DNA from: Filosporella fistucella
Taxonomy: Eukaryota; Ascomycota; Leotiomycetes; Helotiales
DNA: 64,000 nucleotides
Direction: 5' to 3'
Assembly: GCA_030077755.1 (NCBI GenBank)
Contig: JAQJZZ010000004.1
Coordinates: forward strand, 1,054,001-1,118,000
The notes under the pieces are model-generated. The model was not told where the DNA came from and made no database searches. It saw only the letters and a program-made list of their open reading frames with translations. The position numbers and the translations under genes are program-made. Shown in pieces: positions 1 through 10,441 of this stretch (position 1 is its first letter; the number at the start of each line of letters is the position of its first letter).

Positions 1-487
1 CTAGGTTCGTTGGTAAGGGAAGGGAAGGAAAGGTACCTAGGTAGCTAGGTAGCTAAGTAAGGTAATGAACTTTTCAGGGGAGATGGCGTGGGTGAGGGTG
101 AGGTGAGTGCAACTTTTCCATTCTGCCTTCTTCTTTTTCTCTTTTTCTCTGTTTCTCTCCTTCTCTTCTTCTCTTGCCATCAGTCCCCGAGATACACAGG
201 GGCAAAGGGAGAGAAGGGAGGGGCATTGCGGTCTCATCAGTCTCCATTACAAGACTCACAGTTACGTTTCCATCGGGCAGAACTGGAGTCTAATTAGAGT
301 AACGTCTGTATGCAGTCTAGCCGAGTACATACTGCGACACCACTCGAACCTCCACTTTCATCCCAACTCCATTTTTATCGGTTTTGCTTACACTTCATTG
401 CCACCCAACCTGCCCATCGCCCATCGCACAACTTCTACTCCGGCTGTTTGGCGGTAATAGCCTAGGTATCATGGTCCAGCAATAAAC
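1..487. other. Intergenic, no gene seen
   Basis: Pyrimidine-rich low-complexity DNA (a CT-rich tract at about 118-178) with only short frames that lack coding character. It contains the upstream region of the small gene that starts at 488. Confidence 0.5.
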
Positions 488-886
488 ATGATTTGGCTGC
501 GAGTGCTCGAGGTAGTCCCCTTCCCATTGGCAAATCGTCTCATACCTGACTGACCATTCATAGGGTTGGCTAATCACAAGAGTACGTGCCGTTCGTCCCT
601 CTCCCAACTGCGAGTTTCTGACTGCTTCACAGCTCCTTGCGAGTCCTATCTTTCATAAGGGGGTCCGCCGCGTTCATCGCAAAGTCCAGGAAGTCCGCAC
701 TGGCGAAAAGCTCTACGATCCTTCGGAAATGGGTGGCACAAATATTGACAGTAGGTTTCAATCGATTCCAGGGCAGTCCAACCTGCTGAGCAGTTCGCAG
801 AGCCATCTGGTCATGATGCGCAAAAGTTCATGCAGTACTACATCGAAGAGCTGAGAGACCAGTGGAGAGGCACGACCAAGAAATAG
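488..886 (+). CDS. Small mitochondrial protein, Mrx7-like
   Basis: Four exons (488-511, 564-581, 633-750, 801-886) join in frame to an 81-residue protein. The second exon is only 18 nt. Introns of 52, 51 and 50 nt have GT..AG ends. The protein starts with a short hydrophobic stretch (MIWLRVLEGWLITRLLASP), then a basic segment, then EKLYDPSEMGGTNID, and ends in a charged helix with YYIEELRDQWRG. Size and layout recall the fungal Mrx7 family, small mitochondrial proteins found with the mitochondrial translation assembly (MIOREX); that is from memory and unverified. No exon is long enough to stand out as an ORF, so the gene is easily missed. The last exon reads clearly as coding; the first two exons are less certain. 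Confidence 0.6.
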
Positions 887-1943
887 TCACAAACTGGTAC
901 AAATCTAACCAAAATCAAGATGATTCTACTACAACAGGTTGCGATTTGGGTGTGAACACCCGTTTCTTCGGCGTCGTTTGGGTGTAGCATATGAAAGCCA
1001 TTCCGGGATTTTTCAGTGGCCGAAATTCTCCTCGACAGGCGTTGGTGGTTCTGGTATCCTACAATCTCCAAATACTTTATTTCAATTCGTACTCTCGTTG
1101 GTAGATATCTAGATTTTCCATGTAGGTAAGCTTGTATAATGCCCTCCTACACCCCGAATAGTTGCTCTCGCTTGGTGCATTATTCAAGGATTTCTATTTG
1201 TCCTGCCCTTACCCATTCCTTCTACTCTTTCCGAATTGTCATTTGCTATATACCGGATTATAAATTGGGCTCTTTCACCAGTCGGTGTGATTTGGCTCTC
1301 ATTCAGTCCGAAGATCAGGAGCACGCTTAAACCAGACCAGTATGCACTCCATATACTGATTCTCTCCGGCCTCAAGCGCGCACATTCCCTTAATTAGGGG
1401 ACCTACAATGGGTTGATGAAAACAAATAATCGTCAAACCCATCTCGCTCCATATAAGTCGGGTTGACTTTTGAACAAAATGCTTAGATTGAGAAGGGTTA
1501 GCACTGCTTGCTTGCACGATGCCTAGGTAATTCTCCAAAGGAGGCCCTGACGTTATACTTGAGAATAAATTCTTGATTGTTATTGTCAACATGCATCTAC
1601 GTGGAAATGTGATCTGTTTGTTAAGCTTGGTGTATCACGTCCACTTCTCTTGTCTTTTGGATGCGTAGTCCACATCCCGATTCTCCACACTCTCCACCCC
1701 CACATGCCGAAAGATGTGGCTATCGAGAACAGGTGCCGAATAGAGCAATACATTAGTTGTATATATAAACGCCAGAGTCTTCTTTAAGGGGGTGTCTGTG
1801 TCTCAAATCATTATAGTTGAGCAATTTCGTCACTCGAACTCCTTTAGACCATGAATTGTTTCTGAAGGAAATCAAAATTCTACCTGCAACACTATCGGTT
1901 TCTATATTTCATTTAACCCTGAACTCGGCACTTCTTTACAAAT
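887..1943. other. Intergenic with promoter of the reductase gene
   Basis: No convincing coding frame on either strand. A TATA-like element lies at about 1759-1769, roughly 180 bases before the ATG at 1944. Confidence 0.5.
1759..1769 (+). promoter_or_regulatory. TATA-like element
   Basis: An alternating TA run followed by AAC, about 180 bp before the start codon of the flavodoxin-like gene. The position suits a core promoter with a long leader. Seen in sequence; use not shown. Confidence 0.35.
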
Positions 1944-2981
1944 ATGCACATCCTCGGACTATCGAATGGTTCCGTCAAAGGGAATTCGGAGATCCTCCTG
2001 AAATCTGCTCTCCTAGCAGCTCAAGAAAGCAGTCCTTCAACCACAGTATCATGGATACACGTGCCCTCCGTTTCTTATCCACCAAATCCTAAACCACTAG
2101 ATGGAGCACCAGATATCAGTGGCCACAAACTAATGACAAGAATCGGGGTCAATGGAACGGATGCTATTACGGATGATAGAAGAGCGGTATTGGATGCAAT
2201 TCTCGATGCGGACGCATTAATACTTGCTACGCCTGTATATAGCCACTCCCCTGCCGGAGCAATGAAAGCCCTCTTCGACCGAATTCTTGGGCCATTCACA
2301 GATGTAACCTTCATAGCTCGAGTTAAAGAGTCTCAAGATTGTGGTAGCGATAAGTACAGAAACGTCCAGGTCGACGAGAGAATCTTGAAACCGAGAATTG
2401 CAGCCTTTATGGCGGTAGCTGGATCTACTGTACCTGATCAGGTCACATTAGCATTGCCCATGATGCATACGTTCATCTATTGTCTGCATCCGAAAGTCGT
2501 GGATCAAGAGGTTTTCATGGGCAGTGCGAGACCAGGCTCAGTAGTCAAGGATGGCGGGAGAGACGTCAAACGAGCGAGAGAGATAGGTAGGAATGTGGCC
2601 AGTCAACTTGGGAAAAGCTTTGAGGATGCAAAATATCTTGGCCCGGAGAAGGAGGGCGATTGTCCTTATTGCCATCTCTCCAAGATCGAGATTGATTATA
2701 CGAAAGACAACGCTGTCGGATGTGTCACATGTGGCGCGAGAGGGAAGTTGGTCGTAGGAGATGAGGGAGTTATTCGACCGGTTTGGGAGCCTAATTCCGG
2801 AGTCAGCTGCATCACGATGCTAGGCAAGGAGAATCACTTGGATGATATCCAGACGGTGGCCGCGCGAGAAGCTCCTAAGGTAGAGGCAGTCAAAGACGAG
2901 ATCGCAGCTTTTTGGATGTCGGACGTCCCCGTGGTCTCGCTGCCGAGCCACAAGCAGGGCTCTGTCAAGAGTGCTCTTTGA
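1944..2981 (+). CDS. NADPH-dependent FMN reductase-like flavoprotein with zinc-ribbon-like tail
   Basis: Single-exon gene, 345 residues. The N-terminal ~220 residues have a flavodoxin fold of the NAD(P)H-dependent FMN reductase type: an FMN phosphate-loop-like GLSNGSVKGNS near residues 5-15 and an ATPVY..SPAGAMKALFDR flavin-site segment from residue 95. Such proteins reduce flavins or quinones with NAD(P)H. After the fold comes a tail with two CxxC pairs (C240/C243 and C260/C263) spaced like a zinc ribbon or rubredoxin-like knuckle, then about 80 further residues. Most relatives known to me stop after the flavodoxin fold. The start is the first ATG of the frame and matches the first beta strand of the fold. 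The substrate cannot be told from sequence. Confidence 0.8.
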   Translation: MHILGLSNGSVKGNSEILLKSALLAAQESSPSTTVSWIHVPSVSYPPNPKPLDGAPDISGHKLMTRIGVNGTDAITDDRRAVLDAILDADALILATPVYSHSPAGAMKALFDRILGPFTDVTFIARVKESQDCGSDKYRNVQVDERILKPRIAAFMAVAGSTVPDQVTLALPMMHTFIYCLHPKVVDQEVFMGSARPGSVVKDGGRDVKRAREIGRNVASQLGKSFEDAKYLGPEKEGDCPYCHLSKIEIDYTKDNAVGCVTCGARGKLVVGDEGVIRPVWEPNSGVSCITMLGKENHLDDIQTVAAREAPKVEAVKDEIAAFWMSDVPVVSLPSHKQGSVKSAL

Positions 2982-3156
2982 CAACGCTGAAGAATTAGAA
3001 ACTAGACTTCGAAGGAATGGTCTTCGGCCAAACATGAACTTTACATTGGCTCCTAGATGTCCTGGATTCCAATGATGAATGGAATAGGACCATCGGCATA
3101 TATACTCCCTTTCTATTGTACTTGTACTAGCATACTCTACATTCTTGTCCATGATT

Positions 3157-4571
3157 CTACTCCGGCTTTTTGACATCTACAGGCTGCCCAAATGTACCAC
3201 CTTTTATCTCGCTTAATATCTTCTTATTGTGCTCTCCAACCCTTGGTATCGGTCCCATAACAGGGATGAATGTGTTCATTGTTCCTGGGGGAATCAGAGC
3301 TTTTAGCTTCCCATTTTCGGTATCAATATGCACCCACTTTCCTCTTTCTTCTAATTGCCTATGGTTCCAGACAGCTTGCATATCATTCAAGGATGCATTC
3401 CCAATTGCCACCGCATCCAGTCTTTCAACCACCTCTTTCGCAGTCAGTCTTGAAATCACCTCTTCGACGATCGCTCTCAATTCCTCTCTATTATCTGAAC
3501 GTTTTGTAGCTCCCAAGAATCGAACATCACTTGTCAGCTCTGGCTTTTCCAACATCCTCTCACAGAAATTTGCCCATTCCCTCTCATTTTGCACTCCCAT
3601 CATGACCTTTCCATCCTTGGCTTGAAATGGCCCATAAGGATAAATACTAGCATGAGCAGCGCCAGCTCTCTGTGGTGGTGTTGCTCCCTCGTACGCAAAA
3701 TACATGGGAAATCCCATCCACTCGACCATGCTCTCTAACATGCTAACGTCTATTCTGCAACCTTTCCCAGTCTTGGCTCTTAGTAGCAGCGCTGCCATAA
3801 TATTGCTATAAGCATACATCCCAGCCGCAATATCAGCAATCGAGCATCCTACTTTTGCTGGCTCTGCTTCGGTACCGGTCATACTCAAAACACCCGCTTC
3901 AGCTTGAATGAGCAGATCATAAGCTTTCTTATCCTTATAAGGACCATCACTTCCATATCCCGAAATATCACACACGGTCAGTCCCTCATTTCCTTTTCTC
4001 AATTCCTCGTACCCTAATCCTAGTCTCGCTGCTTTTCCTGGTGCAAGATTCCGAAGGAAAACATCCGCTCTACTGATCAAGTCTTTCAAGATCTTCAAGT
4101 CTTGAGGGTTCTTGATGTCGAGCGCAAGACTTTCTTTTGAGCGATTCGTCCATGCGAAGTGAGAACAGAGGCCGTTTGCTCGAGTATCGTATGCACGTAC
4201 AAAATCACCGCCTCCATGCCTTTCGATCTTGATTGCTCGAGCGCCCATATTGGCTAAGTGACGGGTACAATAAGGGCCTGAGATCACCTGCTCTAGGGCG
4301 ATAACTGTTACGCCGTCCAGGGGCCTCATATTTCCGGGACTGGATTTGGGATTTGAGGAAGAAAAGCATCTTGCAGTCCTGTGTTCGTGAACACTACTAG
4401 CTTTCTGAAATCGTCTTTGGGGATCTTGCACTTTTTCGGCCAGAGTTGTGATGACACTCTCGAGGAGTATGGCCGAAGGAAATTGAATTTCTTGTTTGCT
4501 CTAATCCGGGTCGATATCTTCAGCCCATTGACAAATTCAGGGACATAGTTAATACTTCTAGAAGTCATCAT
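3157..4571 (-). CDS. Family III CoA-transferase (CaiB/BaiF), probably mitochondrial
   Basis: The main exon (3157-4404) encodes a full CoA-transferase family III domain starting at MRPLDGVTVIALEQVISGP, with the ADVFLRNLAPG segment and YDLLIQAEAG, where the family's catalytic aspartate is expected. It resembles SUGCT-type enzymes that move CoA between dicarboxylic acids, but the substrate is not fixed by sequence. The frame runs open upstream of the ATG at 4329 with no further ATG. A 53-nt intron (4405-4457) links it in frame to an exon at 4458-4571 that begins MMTSRS and is rich in Arg, Lys and Ser. The joined N-terminus looks like a mitochondrial presequence (453 residues in all). The alternative is a 390-residue cytosolic form from 4329. 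The domain call is firm; the first exon is inference. Confidence 0.75.
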
Positions 4572-4933
4572 GAAAGAAGATACACCTATTGTCTATTTTG
4601 CACAGGCCATAATGTGTAATGTATCTTGTCCAAGTTATCAAAAGTGCAGTCCCCACTACGGGGTTTCGGTTGGGGACGATAGCTAGGTAAAGCACCATCC
4701 CCACCCCTCATCTAGTGTACGTACACTTCAACGTTCCTCAGAAATATAAGAAATGCTCGTCATCTAGGCTTTGACGAAATCTCCCATATGGTTCGAATCA
4801 TGTTCTACCACAATAGCCTCCTTGACAGTACTCATGATATATTCATAGGGGTTCTCTCTTTATCTACGATTGCCCAGAAATCTATAACAAGCACACGTCC
4901 CTATACCAGCTCTGCAATACTTTGCTCGAGTAT
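4572..4933. other. Intergenic, no gene seen
   Basis: Holds the 5' side of the CoA-transferase gene and the 3' side of the kinesin gene. No coding frame or RNA gene is supported. Confidence 0.5.
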
Positions 4934-6957
4934 TTATATAGTCATATAATAGCACCGACTACTCGGGTCATACTCCATCAAAATCTCCTTGTCCATCTCA
5001 TCGACGGCAATCTCGCAATGCCTTGTCACATCTAACTCATAAGCATCCACCATTGGGCTCGGTAGGACAATCGAGCAGGTATATTTCCTCCCATCTTTCA
5101 GTTCAATTCCTGTAGGGGTGATCTTTTCGGTTTTCTCCATTGTTTTGCCTGCCTGCGTCATGAAGGAGCCCGACGGACACATAATCATGAATTTGGAAAA
5201 GTGCTGAGAAGATCTCTTGCGTTCGATGAACATTCCTGGTCTAATTCGTTCCTGGAATGGAACAGCTGTGGATCTCTGGACTTCGATCGGTTCCAAATCA
5301 GCATTCTTTGCTCTCATGGGTCTGCTGGTGATTTTCCTAGAGTCGATATGTAGGCACCAGAGTTTGTCGTAGAAGGCACGAGCTTGCTGTTCTGTGACAC
5401 CAGGAGTTTCTAGACAGCGAGATACAAATTCACCTTTCGGGAGACGGCAGATCTGTATACCATTCTCTGTTGGGGCAAGGAGGGATGATTGAATTGGTGG
5501 ATCACCGGACTAAACGCTGTCAGCTGAGTGTTTGGGGTTGTTCGGGTTTATGATGGAACTTCCGTTGTTATCTACCCAGGTCCTTAATGAAGCAGGAGTC
5601 CATGTTGATGGGATATTCTCCTGGTATGGTGGTGCCTTAAAAGGTGGCACCGGAATTCTCAGCATCTCCGCGTAACGGAAAGTGTTTTTCGTTGGACGAG
5701 TATCCACAATATTTGGACTTACACAAGCTATGACAGCTGTCTTGCAATGCCTATGTCCTTTCGTGTCAAAGACGTGCTTCAAAACCTTGGTAAGTGTGCT
5801 ATGTTGATATGGGATATGGACTGGCTTGCCCTTTCCCTCGTTTTGCGCTTGCTGAATATACCAAAGTATCCTGCCTCTGATGCAATCTTTCAGTGTCGAC
5901 AATGATACATTAATCTCTCTTGATTCTTTCATTCTTTCCTTAGAGTGCTCTTTAGTATCAGCTGCTGCTTCGCTGCCTGCGAGGTCAATGAGGAATAGCA
6001 GTCCATCAGGTGTCTCCGAGACATCAGTATTGACGATACGAATACGGCATACAGCGTGAGTGCGGGATGAACTGTCGTTCTTCATAGTGGGAGCGCTCTT
6101 GCGAAACGTCATGCTGCGCTCGATGAATTCAAGGAGTTCATCGGCTGAAGAAACTCTGGGTTCTAGGGCACCAACAAGTTGCGATTCACCAAAGCTGTCT
6201 TGCATTACGCTGATTCTACGGCGGTCGTTGAGCAGATCTGTCCTTACATTAGATCACATTGTATCATATTCGAGGTCGGGATACTACCTGATGCAATATT
6301 GCCCGCGAGATCAAAAATTGAAACATAGACCTCACGATTGCCGGGTAGTCCTCCAAAGAGATCTTTTGCAGCTCTTCGTTCCAACGCATCCAGTGTGAAC
6401 GTCTTTCCAGATCCTGTCTGTCCATAGGCGAAGAGTGTACTGATTCCTCCACCCCACTAGCGATTCATATATTAGAATTCGAGGGGTAAAAACGATACTT
6501 TCTAGTGAAGATTTAGACTTACTGCCCAGGGGAGGAGAGGGCCACAGAGGTCATCGTATATGTCATCCGAGGTACTCTCTGGTCCGTACAACTTATCCAA
6601 ATTGAAACTTGTTGTCTATAACCTCGTTATTAGATGGATCCTGCCTAAAAATTCCATAAGGTACATGGGCTCAACTCTTACTGTCACAGCGGGTGGTCCC
6701 CTGACCTTGACCTTCAACTCGTGAACATCGGCTACATTTCCCGTTTGCCTCCGAATGACACTTGGAACTAATCCTGTCTCATCGTCGCGATTCGACAGAG
6801 GTCTAATTCGGCCTCCAATTACTGTATCAGAGTCTGATAGACTTTCTGTGGGAGCTTTCGGGGTCGCGCCTTTGTTCGCGAGCGGGATGTGGGATTGATT
6901 AAAAGTTGCAATTTGTGAGAGATAGGAAGCTTTGTGCTGAAGCAAGAGTTCGTCCAT
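4934..6957 (-). CDS. Kinesin-like motor protein, kinesin-13 (KIF2/MCAK) type
   Basis: Five exons on the minus strand: 6957-6682, 6615-6523, 6456-6288, 6237-5576 and 5509-4934. Introns are 66, 66, 50 and 66 nt. The motor begins with GGRIRPLSNRD, has the ATP P-loop GQTGSGKT in exon 3, SSRTHAVCRI (switch I) and LIDLAGSE (switch II) in exon 4. The tail exon carries a domain with APTENGIQICRLPKGEF and TEQQARAFYDKLW, as in fungal kinesins related to KIF2. Kinesin-13s depolymerise microtubule ends. The frame of exon 4 runs into TAG at 5512-5510 and stays open beyond it in the same frame. A 66-nt intron (GTAGAT donor, GCTGAC branch point, TTTAG acceptor) would remove this stop exactly. Without splicing the protein would lose its tail. 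Confidence 0.85.
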
Positions 6958-7610
6958 AATTTCTTCCTTCCAATCGATTAAGGAGAAAAGTAAACATGGA
7001 ATTCTGGCTGAAATTCAGATCCAAGATATTTCCTCTACTTTATCTTTGATCTGACAGAGTGGGGCTACAAACTAGGCAACTAGTACAAGGTAAACAAAAC
7101 ATGGAGGAGGGTGAAAAGTTGCTGCCTGGGATCTCCAAAATCCGGCCGATGGAGTTTGGTTTTATTGTGCTACCTAATTATTGTGAAACTCGAGCCCTGA
7201 GTTTGTTTTCGGGAGGAACTCATCTCGCAACTCTAAGTATTCACCCTTCTCTAGTGACTTCCTTCCCCGAATCAGGGGCGTGTATGCTTCTCGTTTAATA
7301 GGACACAACCTCGACAACTAAGTACTAGATATATTGACATAACATTTAAAGTGACAAACGTACGATGTTTGTGGACTGTCTTTGTCTAATAATGGATAAA
7401 ACTTCTCCGCCACTATTATCTTCATTGTGAAGGCTGCAAGCGCCGTCGAGGTACCATTGTCACTGAGAGACAACGAAGCGAGGCTGGGTAGATCGTGCAC
7501 CTCTGCTGCAACAACTCCTTGAATCCTTTCTCCAGCGACCTCTGAATATCTGAGTCCAAATTTGACTTTGGTACGTTGCCTGTCATTTCATTGCGTCAAA
7601 ATCAATTATC
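6958..7610. other. Intergenic, no gene seen
   Basis: Lies between the kinesin start and the kinase pseudogene. Only short frames without recognisable protein character. Confidence 0.5.
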
Positions 7611-9266
7611 ATGCCTCCAACACGGCAACCCGTTGCACCAGATGCCTACCCCTTTAATTACCGAGCGAGAGGTGCAATGAACCAATAGCGCCAAATGGAA
7701 TGGCTTGACCCGTCAAAAGAATGCAAGAACCTCGAATCATCTGTATGGGAGCCCGTCAAAGTCCTTGGAGCTGGTAGTTAGGGTATAGTGGGACAATTCA
7801 AGTACACGGGAACCGATCTTGCGTATCCAAAATTCATGGCTGTCAAACAATCAAGAGATCTAGACAGCTTGAGATGGGAATCAAAATTATTGCGAGTAAT
7901 CAGCGGTACTGGGACATGTCACGTTTTCAAGCTAGTACAGGAGCTTCTCCTACATTAGACCCTATTCCATTTGGCAATTTGAATGATGACTATCTCCCTG
8001 GAAAGGAGGTTGGTCGTACATACATGGAGTTCTGCAGCAACGGCGACGTCTCAAGCTTGATAAATAATTATCTAATAGACGTAGGATATCCAAATATAAA
8101 TTTATCGGAAGAATACCTCTGGAGAACACTGCATTGCATAGCAAAAGCCACGCTAGTGTTAGAGCAGGGGACAGAAGTACCAATTGTTCCTGATCCATAT
8201 TGGTGTGAGTATCATTGTCGTTACCGCTTCATTTGCTGACCGTTAAAGCTGCTCGTACTGCTCACTTTCACTTCAAGGATTAAAATGTCCTCGTCAGTGA
8301 CAGAGACGCTGGCGAGCACAAGCGATGGGAACCATTTAAGCTCGCTGATTTTGGACTTGCTCGACCCACTCCAAAAAGCTTAGACACATTCATGGATAGA
8401 CTAAGATGGATGGGATTTACACAGTGGAGGGCTACTCGGGGTGTAATTGCAGAGACTTTTATTATTTGCTTATCAAATGCTTATTCTTCATATAGTGGAA
8501 AACTCCGGTAAGACAATTGGATGAGATTATGACTCCTCAACAGGCACAAAACTGACTATGTCAAAGGAACAATATTTTCCTGATCATCCTAATCGTGTCA
8601 TCGATAGACATACAACCATCTACTCAGTTGGTCTTTTGATCCATTACATGGCTCGTATGAGATTGCCAGAAATTGATGGACCAATGTTTATGCTTAAAAG
8701 CTCAGAGGGGGCATTGTTTCGCGTTGTTGGAAACCCTAAAATACTCTTGGACACCAATGAGATGCCATACAGCAAGCATTTCATAGATACATTGTGCAGT
8801 CTTCTTGCTTTTAATCCAGCTCATCGACCGACAGCAAGCCAGCTTGTCCAAAACACGAATGCCACAAAATATATGACGAGATGACTGCAGATGCACCGGA
8901 TGATCCAGGTACGTTGAGCCCCCTGAGTTGCGTAACATATTGAGATCAACGTGAGAAGCGAGTAAAGTTGACTGATTCCTCTCAGCAGGTTCTTTTGGTG
9001 GCCAGAGGCCTAATTTACAGCCAACTGGGTACCCAAAAGCCGATCCTCCAGGCCAACCATTGCCAATATCGAGACCCCGGCCTTTCAAAGTAGGATTTGT
9101 TCCTGCGCCAGTAGGAGATCGCAACAATCAAATTTCGCCAGAATGGAATTTTCCTCTGTTGTTTCCACCCCTGAGGGAACAACTCGAGGCAACAGAAATG
9201 AGTATCTATTTTCCGACTTTAAGACTCCCCAAGCGCTTGGCAACTCAAACGGCTTCACGAGCCTAA
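7611..9266 (+). pseudogene. Decayed protein kinase gene
   Basis: From the ATG at 7611 a kinase reads through in pieces. The N-lobe has VKVLGAGS*GIVGQF (glycine loop) and MAVKQSRD (ATP lysine). The hinge region reads YMEFCSNGDV, then HFHFKD*NVLV in the catalytic loop and KLADFGLARP (DFG). The C-lobe has IDRHTTIYSVGLLI and NPAHRPTASQL. Three in-frame stops interrupt it: TAG at 7686-7688, TAG at 7779-7781 in the glycine loop and TAA at 8281-8283. The frame also shifts near 7930-7950 and near 8870-8885. Intron-like gaps survive at about 8202-8247, 8508-8542 and 8911-8988. The catalytic HRD aspartate is not recognisable. The gene looks dead, though its frames are still readable. Relatives are fungal kinases of uncertain role. 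Confidence 0.8.
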
Positions 9267-10105
9267 TATCTTAAGCCTGTGTTTTCAGGATCCAAAGCCA
9301 GGAGACATACGATATAGATCATTTTGAGAGTTTATGGGTGTTTTTAAACAACTTAATTTATATGAACGTCATCTATGTATGTAGGGTTACCATTGCATCG
9401 ATTTTTATGATAGGCTTGAAAGCGTCAGATTTCATCGGCATTTTATAGCAACTGAATAAAGAAGGATACTTTAGGCTCTAGAATTCTGAAATGACCTGAT
9501 TGCATAGACTTGAGTTATTAAACTCTTCACTATCCAAAAGTTGTAGCTGATGGTGTGTTTGGGAACGTTGAAAGTAACTCGTTTTGGTAGCAGGAGACGA
9601 GTAGAAAATGACTGCGAGATGATCGTAAACGGCAACTCAACGATAAAGGCATTGCTGATCCAGGGGTTGCTTTAGAATATAGCACGAAGATAAATAGGCA
9701 ATCATCCGATATGGTACGACTTATCGGTCACGAGCTATTTAGAACATACTACCTAGATTGGATAGCTATATAGTATTGATTTGATTTTTGCTTCAGTACA
9801 AACGCTTCATGGAACAAATGTCCCAATTCAACTAAGAATGAGATAATAATCTGAGCAGAAAGTCTCACGATTGGACATCCATGGCAACAGATGTGTTATA
9901 AGCTTTTATTTGTCCCATCAAAATAGGATGCAATCATCGGAAAGATTTATATAACAAGAAAACTCCAGAGTATGAGCAGAAGCAGCAACAACCAATATAG
10001 ACAAAAGAACACCCCTTCTTAGAAATCATCAAGACATAAAAAATTGCTCAAGATATCGCAGCAAATATGCAATCAACTCCTTGACCCCACTCTAGCATGG
10101 TATCC
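9267..10105. other. AT-rich intergenic DNA
   Basis: No coding frame of note; AT-rich compared with the flanking genes. It may include more decayed sequence from the kinase locus, but nothing recognisable remains. Confidence 0.45.
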
Positions 10106-10441
10106 TCATGTTCTTACTCCATCCCACTTTACTTCACGTACACTAACTCGACTCTGTCTCTTGTCTTCCCTTCCCTTGCGCCAATCCATCTTATCGAGAC
10201 CCATTCGACTCATCCGCTTGCTTGACTTGGCTTCCTTTCCCATAGTGTCTGTAGCTTCCTCGCTATCACTGCTTCCTGCGCTACATTTCGCAGAGTATGA
10301 GGATGTTGGGGAGTAGATGTATTCACCATCGACGTATTGAGCCTCCGAGACAAATGTGCTACGACGATTGCGGCGACGTGTGTATCTTTGCTCGAGGCGG
10401 AAGAGCTCTATCTTTTGGTGGAGGAGTTCGAGGAGATTCAT
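10106..10441 (-). CDS. Small basic protein of unknown function
   Basis: Uninterrupted 111-residue frame with its own ATG at 10441. The N-terminus (MNLLELLHQKIELFRLEQRY, then TRRRNRRSTFVSEAQYVDGE) predicts an amphipathic helix followed by an Arg-rich patch. The middle is Ser-rich and acidic (SSDSEEATDTM), and the C-terminus is again Lys/Arg-rich. I have an impression of similar short proteins in related ascomycetes but can name no family. The composition change across the frame and the ordered N-terminus argue for a real gene; there is no functional evidence. Confidence 0.5.
   Translation of the reverse strand: MNLLELLHQKIELFRLEQRYTRRRNRRSTFVSEAQYVDGEYIYSPTSSYSAKCSAGSSDSEEATDTMGKEAKSSKRMSRMGLDKMDWRKGREDKRQSRVSVREVKWDGVRT

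Noticed and set aside
4793..4803. GGTTCGAATC stretch resembling a tRNA B box
   Set aside because: No A box, acceptor stem or anticodon arm can be paired around it on either strand.
5510..5512. Programmed stop-codon read-through in the kinesin gene
   Set aside because: A normal 66-nt intron with a good branch point explains the TAG more simply; read-through is kept only as an alternative.
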